Below the pieces are notes generated by a model. The model saw only the letters and a program-made list of their open reading frames with translations, had not been told where the DNA came from and searched no databases. This document shows positions 1 through 7,508 of a DNA stretch of 64,000 nt, piece by piece. The translations under genes were made by a program, and so were the position numbers. The first letter of the stretch is position 1; every line of letters begins with the position of its first letter. The stretch is from NCBI RefSeq assembly GCF_002835665.1, contig NZ_PIZV01000071.1, positions 1 through 64,000 on the forward strand, in the 5' to 3' direction. The DNA comes from Chryseobacterium sp. PMSZPI (GTDB lineage Bacteria; Bacteroidota; Bacteroidia; Flavobacteriales; Weeksellaceae).

Positions 1-9
1 ACAAAAATT

Positions 10-207
10 ATGAACACAAAAAATGCGGTGCTGAAAAATGCACAAAAATTGGGAAGAGACCAACAAAGAGCAATTAAAGGAGGGGCCAAAAACCGACGTT
101 ATTGTATTACATGTATCGGGGAAAATGACATAACTACTAAAGAATGTTTTAATGATACAGATCCTAGCGATGATCAAGATGATAATTGCAAAGTTACTTA
201 TGAATAA
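10..207 (+). CDS. Double-glycine leader peptide, bacteriocin-like
   Basis: This 65-residue peptide has a leader-like first part (residues 1-25) ending in KGG, with the pattern LGRDQQRAIKGG typical of double-glycine leaders cut by peptidase-containing ABC transporters. The core (26-65) carries four cysteines (32, 35, 46, 60) and an acidic stretch around residues 50-59. Short peptides of this layout are common in Chryseobacterium and are usually labelled bacteriocin-like. No transporter or modifying enzyme is visible nearby, but only nine bases lie upstream, so partner genes may sit outside the window. Function is inferred from the leader only; it could be a bacteriocin, a signalling peptide or another exported peptide. 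Confidence 0.7.
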   Translation: MNTKNAVLKNAQKLGRDQQRAIKGGAKNRRYCITCIGENDITTKECFNDTDPSDDQDDNCKVTYE

Positions 208-225
208 TTTTTTATAAAATAATCT

Positions 226-257
226 TCGGCTCGGGCAGCGAAGCTGCCCCGAGCCGA
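226..257. terminator. Strong bidirectional hairpin
   Basis: A G+C-rich stem (tcggctcgggcagc, then gaa, then its complement with one bulged C) sits between the convergent peptide gene and kbl. It probably ends both transcripts. Confidence 0.75.
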
Positions 258-292
258 ATTGTATATTTTCAATGATAAATCAAGTCTAAATA

Positions 293-1489
293 CTAACCAA
301 TCACCCCAAGCTCTTTTCCTATTTTTTCAAAAGCAGCAATGGCTTTATCAAGGTGTTCTCTTGTATGAGCGGCTGATAATTGCACTCTGATTCTCGCTTT
401 TCCTTTTGGTACTACAGGATAGAAGAATCCGATTACGTAGATTCCTTCATCCATTAGCTTTTCAGCCATTTTTTGGGAAAGTGGTGCGTCGTAAAGCATT
501 ACCGGAACAATAGCAGCATCACCATCCGGAATATCAAAGCCTTTTGCTTTCATTTCTGTTCTGAAATAGTCTGCATTTTCCATTACTTTATCACGAAGTG
601 TAGTATCATCGGAGATCATATCCAACACTTTCAAAGCTGCTCCTACAATTCCGGGAGCTAATGAGTTAGAGAATAAATAAGGACGAGAACGTTGTCTCAA
701 CATATCGATAATCTCTTTCTTTCCGGAAGTAAACCCTCCTAAAGCACCCCCTAAGGCTTTTCCTAACGTAGAAGTGATAATATCCACTCTGCCCATTACC
801 TCATTCGCTTCATGAGTTCCACGACCTGTTTTCCCGATGAAACCTGTTGCGTGAGAGTCGTCTACCATTACCAGAGCATCATATTTATCAGCAAGATCAC
901 AAACCCCTTTTAAATCTGCCACAATACCGTCCATTGAGAAAACGCCATCAGTTACGATGATTTTGAAACGGTGATTTTTTTCAGAAGCTGCAATTAATTG
1001 TGCTTCCAGATCAGCCATATCATTGTTTTTATAACGATATCTTGCAGCTTTACAAAGACGTACACCATCAATGATAGAAGCATGATTTAATTCATCTGAA
1101 ATAATGGCATCTTCTTCCGTAAATAAAGGTTCAAAGACTCCACCATTAGCATCAAAAGCAGCTGCATAAAGGATGGTATCCTCAAGACCTAAGAAATCTG
1201 CAATTTTTTTCTCCAATTCTTTATGAATATCCTGTGTTCCGCAGATAAAACGTACAGAAGACATTCCATATCCATGAGATTCAATCATATCCTGAGAAGC
1301 TTTCATCACTTCCGGATTGTTGGATAATCCCAGATAATTGTTAGCACAGAAGTTTAAAAGCTTTTTTCCGTTAGCTTCTATTTCAGCACTCTGCTGAGAA
1401 GTGATGATTCTTTCTCTTTTGTAAAGGCCATCATTTTCAATATTTTGAAGTTCATTCTGTAAATGTTGAAGGTATTTTTCAGAGATCAT
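293..1489 (-). CDS. kbl: Glycine C-acetyltransferase (2-amino-3-ketobutyrate CoA ligase)
   Basis: A 398-residue fold-type I PLP enzyme of the alpha-oxoamine synthase family. It cleaves 2-amino-3-oxobutyrate with CoA to glycine and acetyl-CoA in threonine degradation. The PLP-binding lysine is Lys244 in STLGKALGG, and the VDDSHATG motif at about 210-216 holds the Asp and His that contact the cofactor. The early FCANNYLGL segment and the length match Kbl rather than BioF or SPT. No threonine dehydrogenase gene is adjacent, so it appears to be a single-gene unit ending at the shared hairpin. The ATG start matches the usual [14 protein letters not shown] N-terminus. The specific substrate is assigned by resemblance. 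Confidence 0.92.
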   Translation of the reverse strand: MISEKYLQHLQNELQNIENDGLYKRERIITSQQSAEIEANGKKLLNFCANNYLGLSNNPEVMKASQDMIESHGYGMSSVRFICGTQDIHKELEKKIADFLGLEDTILYAAAFDANGGVFEPLFTEEDAIISDELNHASIIDGVRLCKAARYRYKNNDMADLEAQLIAASEKNHRFKIIVTDGVFSMDGIVADLKGVCDLADKYDALVMVDDSHATGFIGKTGRGTHEANEVMGRVDIITSTLGKALGGALGGFTSGKKEIIDMLRQRSRPYLFSNSLAPGIVGAALKVLDMISDDTTLRDKVMENADYFRTEMKAKGFDIPDGDAAIVPVMLYDAPLSQKMAEKLMDEGIYVIGFFYPVVPKGKARIRVQLSAAHTREHLDKAIAAFEKIGKELGVIG

Positions 1490-1606
1490 TTTTAGTAATT
1501 TTTTAGATGTGCTAATTTAATAAAAAGGCAGTAAAATATAGCCTTTTATAAGCTTAATTCTAAAAAATTGATTTCAAATTCAGTTTTAACACTATTAGTC
1601 TACAAA

Positions 1607-1631
1607 TTTAGTAGGATAATATTTATATTTG
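1607..1631 (+). promoter_or_regulatory. Putative promoter of the cupin-like gene
   Basis: TATATTTG at 1624-1631 fits the Bacteroidetes -7 element TAnnTTTG, 17 bases before the ATG. The upstream element (TTTAG near 1607) is weak. Confidence 0.45.
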
Positions 1632-1648
1632 TTTAAAATTTACTAAAT

Positions 1649-2527
1649 ATGAGATTGACACCGGTACAGAAAGCAAGAAATTTAAGTTCAAGAATTTTTA
1701 AAAATAACCATATGAAACCCGGGTACCCCATTATTCTTGAAGATTTTATAGACCCGGATAGCCCTGCGTTTAAAAAATGGAATTATGATTATTTCAAAGA
1801 AATTGCCGGTGATCATCTTGTCAATATATATGGAAGCGAACTTGATTCATTGGATAGAGTGGCCAGTAATCCTATCTCACAAACTACTTTTTCGGCATAT
1901 TTGGATTTGATCAGCAGCACCCCTACCGAACACCGCCTTTTTTTGTTTAATCTGTTAAATATCAAGCCGGAACTTAAAAACGATATTTTCTATAATGATG
2001 TAACCAATGGTAAAATATTGAAATGGCTCCCTTTTATGTTTTTTGGAGGAGAAAGCTCCGTCACCAGGAACCATATCGATATTGACATGTCTCATGTATT
2101 CATTACTCAATTTCAAGGCATTAAAAAAATATGGCTTTTCCCTTGGGAACAATCTGATCTTATGTATAAACTTCCTTATAATTTTCACAGTCTCGCCAAT
2201 ATAAAAAATCCAAATTACCAGGAATTCCCCGCGCTACTCTATTTAGACGGCTATGAAGCCATCTTACATCCGGGTGAAACATTGTATATCCCTTCTGGTT
2301 GGTGGCATTATATCCAATATGAAACAGAAGGCTATTCTATCTCCGTCAGAGCGCTTCCCTCAAGCTCGTTAGAAAAGTGGCGTGGATTTAAAAATCTGGT
2401 ATTTACTAGAAATTTTGACAATATGATGCGAAATTTATTTAAAGAAAAATGGTTCCAATATAAAGTAAAAAAAGCTCAGAAAAGAGCTATTATTGCCGCC
2501 AAAAAGCAAAGAAGCTTTCAAATCTGA
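1649..2527 (+). CDS. Cupin-like (JmjC-type) Fe(II)/2-oxoglutarate oxygenase
   Basis: A 292-residue soluble protein of the cupin_8/JmjC-like type. The iron-binding facial triad is visible: His142 and Asp144 in NHIDID, and distal His220 in GWWHYIQ after the LHPGETLYIPSG strand-turn. Relatives are Fe(II)- and 2-oxoglutarate-dependent hydroxylases of proteins or small molecules. The N-terminus (about 1-60) and the basic C-terminal tail (after about 265, rich in Lys/Arg) are not recognised. It stands alone between convergent neighbours, so its substrate cannot be read from context. The fold call is firm; catalytic activity is inferred from the conserved triad. Confidence 0.8.
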   Translation: MRLTPVQKARNLSSRIFKNNHMKPGYPIILEDFIDPDSPAFKKWNYDYFKEIAGDHLVNIYGSELDSLDRVASNPISQTTFSAYLDLISSTPTEHRLFLFNLLNIKPELKNDIFYNDVTNGKILKWLPFMFFGGESSVTRNHIDIDMSHVFITQFQGIKKIWLFPWEQSDLMYKLPYNFHSLANIKNPNYQEFPALLYLDGYEAILHPGETLYIPSGWWHYIQYETEGYSISVRALPSSSLEKWRGFKNLVFTRNFDNMMRNLFKEKWFQYKVKKAQKRAIIAAKKQRSFQI

Positions 2528-2604
2528 AAGCTTCTTCAATATTGTCTGACAATTAAAGATATACACCATGGAAATACCCTATGCAATAACTTCTGCCGAG
2601 TATC

Positions 2605-2670
2605 CTTAATTAACCTCAACAACTTAATTCATCTTAATGGTTGAAATAAATTTTTATAAAATTTAAACAG
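2605..2670. repeat. Dispersed 66-base repeat, copy 1
   Basis: This stretch, just 3' of the M1 peptidase stop codon, matches 18058-18124 with only three substitutions and one indel by eye (shared core ctcaacaacttaattcatc). Copy 2 also lies 3' of a minus-strand gene. It has no coding potential and its role is unknown. Confidence 0.8.
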
Positions 2671-2674
2671 GCCC

Positions 2675-4603
2675 TTAATATTTAATGAATTTAATGTTTT
2701 TCTCTTTCACCGTAAAAATATAAGTTCCCGGAACCAATTCTGTAATACCAATTGCTTTTCCAGGCTGATAAATATCTTTTCTTATCAATTTTCCGTCTAT
2801 AGCATGAATAGAAAATTCGGTAGCCTTATCTACTCCTTTTAAATAAAGTTCATTTTTTGCAGGATTAGGATATAAGCCAAAACCATCTTTGTCCACAGAG
2901 GAAACACTTAAAGTATTATCCTGAGTTACGGTAGAGTTCTTTTCAATGATCTGATATTCGTAATTAAACTGAACACTGGCTACAGGAAACGATACATTTT
3001 CAGCAAAATACTGATTATTGGAAGTATTATTTAACACCAGATAAGCCGTTTGCCCCCCAGTCCCGTTTACTTTTATAGGTAATGGCATTTCAAAAAAGCT
3101 TACAGTAGGGCTACTTTGGGCCTGAGAAACGGTAAACACAATTTGGTTACTAGCCTGTTTCCATTTTATGGTATATGTCGGATAACCTTCACCATAAATC
3201 CAGTCATTAAAAAATTCTGTAAAATCCTTTCCGGTAGACTGAAGCAATGAAGCATTAAGGTCTGAAGTTTTTACATAATTATAAGCCAGAGCCGGCCTTG
3301 CGTGATAATCTTTAAGCGCCTGATAAAAAGCTGTATCTCCCAGAACCCATTTTAACATTCTTAGAACATATCCTCCTTTAGCATAAGATAAACGCCCGTC
3401 AAATATTCTGTTGACATTAGACAATCCTGTATCAGGAACATATGTACTTCCACCAACACTTCCCGTAATATAACTCAATTGTCCCTGTAAATAGTTCATA
3501 AATTGAGAATTGGTCATCAACAGTTTTTCATTAGCCAAATGCTCCCCAAAAGTAGCGAAACCTTCATTTAACCAGATATCATTCCAGGTATTGCATGTCA
3601 CCTTATCTCCAAACCATTGATGGGCAAGTTCATGAGCAATAAGATCTTTCCCCCAGCTTCCTACCGACGACATAGTCTGATGCTCCATTCCACCACCGTT
3701 GATATATTCCATATGACCATATTTCTCATCACGGAAAGGATATGCCCCAAAATACGTTTCAAAAGTATTCATGATTTGTTTGGTCCATTCAATATTCGCT
3801 AAACTGGTAGTATTGGCATTGGTAGAGGGATAAATATAATTTACGAATGGAAACGGAGGATTTCCAATGACATCAACTTTCTTTACATAGTTGGTAATCC
3901 CCAATGCTATCAGATATGCAGGAGTCGGATACATTGTTCTCCAAAAGGTAAGTTTCTGACCATTACTGAGATTTGTTTCGGACATTAATTTTCCATTGGC
4001 TGCCACATTATATTGTGAAGGCGTGGTAATTTTAAAATCAAATTTTTCAATTTTATCATTGAGACTTTGTTTTGTGGGAAACCAATCTTGTGCACCATAA
4101 GGTTCATTTAATGTTGAAAGAATAGGTGTTCCGCTTTGATTACCAACCATAACCGTATTATAAACAGGATCCGGAGCCCCTGAATAGTAAATCGTCAGCG
4201 AATCTAATGTATTAGCAGGAATTGAAGCCGGAAAATCAATTTTTACTTCTTTGGTGGGCAACTGTTGAAAAGCTACATTCGTTCCATGATACTGCACCTG
4301 GGAAACTGCCAGAGTGTTCGAAAGATCAAAATAAATACTTCCCATACTCTGTGTAGGTTTAAAATGAGAAGTCGCAGACCCCGATATATTATTAACAGCG
4401 GGATCCAGTGATACATCCATCCTTTGATATCTTAAATCATAATTAAGCGTATTGGGGTTCACATTACCGGCAGCCATTTTATTTGCAAAGGACTTCATTT
4501 CCTTTTTCACAAATCCTTTCTTTTCGATATTTTCGTTATCTTTTTGCCCATAAAAAGACGGAGATATCAACAAACCCAATAACAAAATATAGATTTTATT
4601 CAT
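2675..4603 (-). CDS. Secreted M1-family aminopeptidase with T9SS sorting domain
   Basis: A 642-residue zinc aminopeptidase. A signal peptide occupies about 1-19. The M1 N-terminal beta domain runs to about 280. A GGGMEH variant of the GAMEN substrate motif lies at 303-308, and the zinc site HELAH is at 324-328 with the third ligand Glu347 in NEGFAT. From about 565 the sequence GFGLYPNPAKNELYL begins a type A T9SS C-terminal sorting domain, so the enzyme should cross the outer membrane and be surface-attached or released. It probably trims peptides for nutrition. A TATATTTG promoter element lies at 4631-4624 on the minus strand. It is monocistronic, with a terminator from the upstream gene just before it. 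Confidence 0.93.
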   Translation of the reverse strand: MNKIYILLLGLLISPSFYGQKDNENIEKKGFVKKEMKSFANKMAAGNVNPNTLNYDLRYQRMDVSLDPAVNNISGSATSHFKPTQSMGSIYFDLSNTLAVSQVQYHGTNVAFQQLPTKEVKIDFPASIPANTLDSLTIYYSGAPDPVYNTVMVGNQSGTPILSTLNEPYGAQDWFPTKQSLNDKIEKFDFKITTPSQYNVAANGKLMSETNLSNGQKLTFWRTMYPTPAYLIALGITNYVKKVDVIGNPPFPFVNYIYPSTNANTTSLANIEWTKQIMNTFETYFGAYPFRDEKYGHMEYINGGGMEHQTMSSVGSWGKDLIAHELAHQWFGDKVTCNTWNDIWLNEGFATFGEHLANEKLLMTNSQFMNYLQGQLSYITGSVGGSTYVPDTGLSNVNRIFDGRLSYAKGGYVLRMLKWVLGDTAFYQALKDYHARPALAYNYVKTSDLNASLLQSTGKDFTEFFNDWIYGEGYPTYTIKWKQASNQIVFTVSQAQSSPTVSFFEMPLPIKVNGTGGQTAYLVLNNTSNNQYFAENVSFPVASVQFNYEYQIIEKNSTVTQDNTLSVSSVDKDGFGLYPNPAKNELYLKGVDKATEFSIHAIDGKLIRKDIYQPGKAIGITELVPGTYIFTVKEKNIKFIKY

Positions 4604-4637
4604 AATTACAAATTTATAAGATTCAAATATAAAAAAA

Positions 4638-4662
4638 ACCTTTTAATCAATGATTAAAAGGT
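4638..4662 (-). terminator. Hairpin terminator (minus strand)
   Basis: A 12-base perfect inverted repeat (accttttaatca and its complement) is followed on the minus strand by eight T residues. It ends transcription from the repeat surface protein gene. It is a near copy of the dacB terminator at 5826-5852 (see the dacB remnant). Confidence 0.8.
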
Positions 4663-4689
4663 CATTATAATATATAAAATTGAGCAACT

Positions 4690-4756
4690 TTATAGTTCTA
4701 GAACAAATTTTGGAATCTTTTACATTCTTTTCTTCATCATATTTACCAAACCTAGT
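4690..4756 (-). pseudogene. Decayed 3' end of a dacB copy
   Basis: The minus strand translates to V-N-M-M-K-K-R-M-stop-K-I-P-K-F-V-L-E-L-stop. It aligns position by position with the last 20 or so residues of the neighbouring DacB (VDMVKKRMEKILEPALEL), with one Glu codon turned into TAA. Both the stop codon and the following terminator correspond to those of intact dacB at a constant offset of 1189 bases. This is a fossil of a duplication that flanks the gene at 4796-5722. Confidence 0.8.
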
Positions 4757-4795
4757 ACTTTATTGGATTAATTTTTTAATTATTATCTTAATATT

Positions 4796-5722
4796 CTATT
4801 TAGATAACGATTTAGTTTGAGCTTCCTCTAATTTTTTAATTCTTTCCTGTTGCTCTTCAATACGCTTATTTTGTTCAATAGTGTACAAGGTAAGCTCTTC
4901 TATTTTTTGCAAAAGCTTGATTTGAAATTCCCCAACATTCACACCTTCTTTTTCCATTACTTTTGCAGAGGCAATTTCAGGAAGATGCTTTTTTTCTTTA
5001 ATATGCTTTTCAACACTTTTCAGATCTGGAAGTTTGTAATCTGTTTCAAAAACAAAGTCTGCTGTGGGAGTATTGGTAACTTTAATTTCTTTAGCTTCAA
5101 GTTTATTAGCAACTGAGACATTACCGTTTTCTTTCCAACTCAAAATATTAAATTCATCACCATTAGTTCTCTTAACTCCTAAAGCTCCACCTAGCCAGCC
5201 ATAAAGTAAGGGACCATCCAACAAAGAATTATCACTATTATATCTTTTATATTTCAATCCATGAGATGGGTCCTTCCCACTAAGCTGAATAGGAAATTCG
5301 GAAGCCACATTGATTCCTCCTACAACATCTAATTTCGCTTGAGGATCGTTAGTTCCAATACCTACACTACCGGTTTCTTTCCAACTCAAAATATTGATTT
5401 CAAGACCATTTTCTTTCTTAATTCCTAAAGCTCCTGATGACCAACCATAAAGATAGGGACCATCCAACAACGTATTATCGCTATTATATCTTTTATATTT
5501 CAATCCATGACTAGCATCACTTCCACTGAGCTGAATAGGAAACCCGGAAGCCATATTGATTCCTCCCGCTACGTCTAATTTTGATTGAGGATTGCTGATT
5601 CCAATACCTACATTCTCCGTTTCCGGATTAGTCGTTGCCTGAATTTGTCCTTGAGGAGTTTTTAACTGAGCAAAATAGAACCCAGGAACACTTAATAAGA
5701 GAATACTAATTTTCTTTATCAT
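4796..5722 (-). CDS. Secreted repeat protein with C-terminal coiled coil (tail-fibre-like)
   Basis: A 308-residue protein with a signal peptide (about 1-18). Two near-identical repeats of about 80 residues follow, with VGIG at 38 and at 120, each running through KLDV, FPIQLSG, SHGLKYKRYNSDN and ending ILSWKE. The C-terminal part contains LPDLKSVEKHIKEKKHLPEI (about 230-250) and an acidic/basic coiled coil (about 265-304). This C-terminus is common on flavobacterial secreted proteins that resemble phage tail fibres, where the coiled coil trimerises the chain. Specific function is unknown. It is monocistronic with its own strong promoter, and is flanked by duplicated dacB-end sequence, suggesting it arrived or was shuffled here. 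Confidence 0.75.
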   Translation of the reverse strand: MIKKISILLLSVPGFYFAQLKTPQGQIQATTNPETENVGIGISNPQSKLDVAGGINMASGFPIQLSGSDASHGLKYKRYNSDNTLLDGPYLYGWSSGALGIKKENGLEINILSWKETGSVGIGTNDPQAKLDVVGGINVASEFPIQLSGKDPSHGLKYKRYNSDNSLLDGPLLYGWLGGALGVKRTNGDEFNILSWKENGNVSVANKLEAKEIKVTNTPTADFVFETDYKLPDLKSVEKHIKEKKHLPEIASAKVMEKEGVNVGEFQIKLLQKIEELTLYTIEQNKRIEEQQERIKKLEEAQTKSLSK

Positions 5723-5739
5723 AGTTTTTTATTATTCCG

Positions 5740-5771
5740 CAAAAATACTTTTTTAAATATCACCTTCAAAA
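5740..5771 (-). promoter_or_regulatory. Promoter of the repeat protein gene
   Basis: On the minus strand TTTTG (5771-5767), 19 bases, then TATTTTTG (5747-5740), a full match to the Bacteroidetes sigma consensus, 17 bases before the ATG. Confidence 0.7.
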
Positions 5772-5825
5772 GGATATAATATGAACCTTGTCACCATAAA
5801 AAAGTACAATATCATAAAAATAAAA

Positions 5826-5852
5826 GACCTTCTAATCATTGATTAAAAGGTC
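5826..5852 (-). terminator. dacB terminator
   Basis: A 13-base stem with one mismatch followed by a T-rich run on the minus strand, 27 bases past the dacB stop. It is a diverged copy of the hairpin at 4638-4662. Confidence 0.75.
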
Positions 5853-5878
5853 ATTATAATATATAAAATTGAGCAACT

Positions 5879-7348
5879 TTATAGTTCTAAAGCAGGTTCC
5901 AGAATTTTTTCCATTCTCTTTTTCACCATATCTACTGATCCTGCATAATTATTTACCATTAAAGAGAAAACTAACGTCTTTCCTGAGTTTGTTTTCAGAT
6001 AACCAGCTAATGTTTTTACTTTATTTAAAGTACCTGTTTTAGCAAAAATTTGTCCATTTCCTTCTCCAAGGAACATTCTTTTCAGTGTTCCGGATTGTCC
6101 TCCTACCGGTAAAGACGTCAAATAAGACTTATAATATTTCTCATCCATTAAAGAAGTTAAGAACTTCACCTGAGAAATTGGAGTTACATTATTACTTCTT
6201 GAAAGTCCGCTTCCATCCATATAGTTTAGACCATTCATATCAAAACCGGCATCTCTCAAATGTCCTGTTACAACCACTCTTCCGGATTCCGAAGTCTGAT
6301 CTCCCATTTTCTGGAATCCTACAGTTCTCAATAAAGCTTCTGCTAATGAATTATCACTGTGTTGGTTGGTATAATAAATAATATCACCTAAAGTCGGAGA
6401 TTTATAAGCTGAAATCATTTTTCTACTTTCCGGAGCCGCATCTGTCATTTTAGGAGTTACCTTTCCGGTTACAGAAATTCCGCTTTTCACCAATGTTGTT
6501 CTGAAAGAGTTAGCCAGATATGCCGGAGCATCAGGAATTTTTGTTGTCAAGATACCATCTCCATCATATTTTTCGGCATACACCATTTGGTGAGCATAAG
6601 GAGAAACATAGAAAAACTTCTTTTCTGAAGTAAGACCACTTTTCTTTACAATCAGTTTTTCGTTTGCCGGATTAATTCCGCGGGTTGTTCCTACAGGCAA
6701 ATAATAATTGTTATTCTCTAGCCATACAACATTTTCCGGAAGCATTGAGATATTGCCTTTGAAAAGCGCTGTCTGAATAATAATATCACCGTTTACCTTT
6801 CTGATACCTTCTCGCGAAAGTCCGCTTACAAAATCTGAAATAATGTCTCTGTAAGACGATGCTCCTGCTTTATTAGTTCCTAAAGACGGGTCACCACTTC
6901 CTATGACATAAAGATTTCCATTCAAAGTTCCGTTTTCATCAACAGTACCTGAATATTCCAATTGAGTCATCCAACGATAGTTCTCTCCTAATAAATTCAT
7001 TGCTGTTTCAGTGGTCAGCAATTTGGTAGTAGAAGCCGGAACCAGTGGAGTACTTTCATTGTACGAAGAGATAACCTTCTTCGTTTTCGGATCATACACT
7101 ACGAATCCCCATGTTGCATTTTTAAGCACAGGATCCGCCATCATTGTGTTTACATTAATATCTACAAGTTCTTTGGCAGACAAAACAGTTCTTTCCACCG
7201 ATGCCCCAACAGGTGAAGGTAGATTTAAACTATTTTTTTGATTGTCGTAAGCCTGAGAATAAAGAACAGTAGAAACGGTAGATTGAGCCAGGAAAAAGCC
7301 AGAAGCCAACACCGCTACACTTGAAATATATTTTCTGAAATTTACCAT
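5879..7348 (-). CDS. dacB: D-alanyl-D-alanine carboxypeptidase/endopeptidase (PBP4 type)
   Basis: A 489-residue class C penicillin-binding protein. A signal peptide covers about 1-22. The three active-site motifs are in order: SxxK as S106-T-T-K109, SxN as S331-D-N333, and KTG at 437-439. The insertion of about 200 residues between the first two motifs is typical of PBP4/DacB. It should trim or cut cross-linked peptidoglycan in the periplasm. Single gene; no close operon partner. The tail of this gene is duplicated at 4690-4756. Confidence 0.94.
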   Translation of the reverse strand: MVNFRKYISSVAVLASGFFLAQSTVSTVLYSQAYDNQKNSLNLPSPVGASVERTVLSAKELVDINVNTMMADPVLKNATWGFVVYDPKTKKVISSYNESTPLVPASTTKLLTTETAMNLLGENYRWMTQLEYSGTVDENGTLNGNLYVIGSGDPSLGTNKAGASSYRDIISDFVSGLSREGIRKVNGDIIIQTALFKGNISMLPENVVWLENNNYYLPVGTTRGINPANEKLIVKKSGLTSEKKFFYVSPYAHQMVYAEKYDGDGILTTKIPDAPAYLANSFRTTLVKSGISVTGKVTPKMTDAAPESRKMISAYKSPTLGDIIYYTNQHSDNSLAEALLRTVGFQKMGDQTSESGRVVVTGHLRDAGFDMNGLNYMDGSGLSRSNNVTPISQVKFLTSLMDEKYYKSYLTSLPVGGQSGTLKRMFLGEGNGQIFAKTGTLNKVKTLAGYLKTNSGKTLVFSLMVNNYAGSVDMVKKRMEKILEPALEL

Positions 7349-7508
7349 CTATCCTTTTTTTGTTCTATAGTTTGACCCTATAAAAAATGATAAGTTAAAT
7401 CATTCAATAAAAACGCCAAACACTTAATCAACGTCCAAAAGTAGAAATTATTGTTAGAAAACGGGGTATAGCCCTCTTATAAAAGAGTGTAAATTTTGTT
7501 AAAAATTG

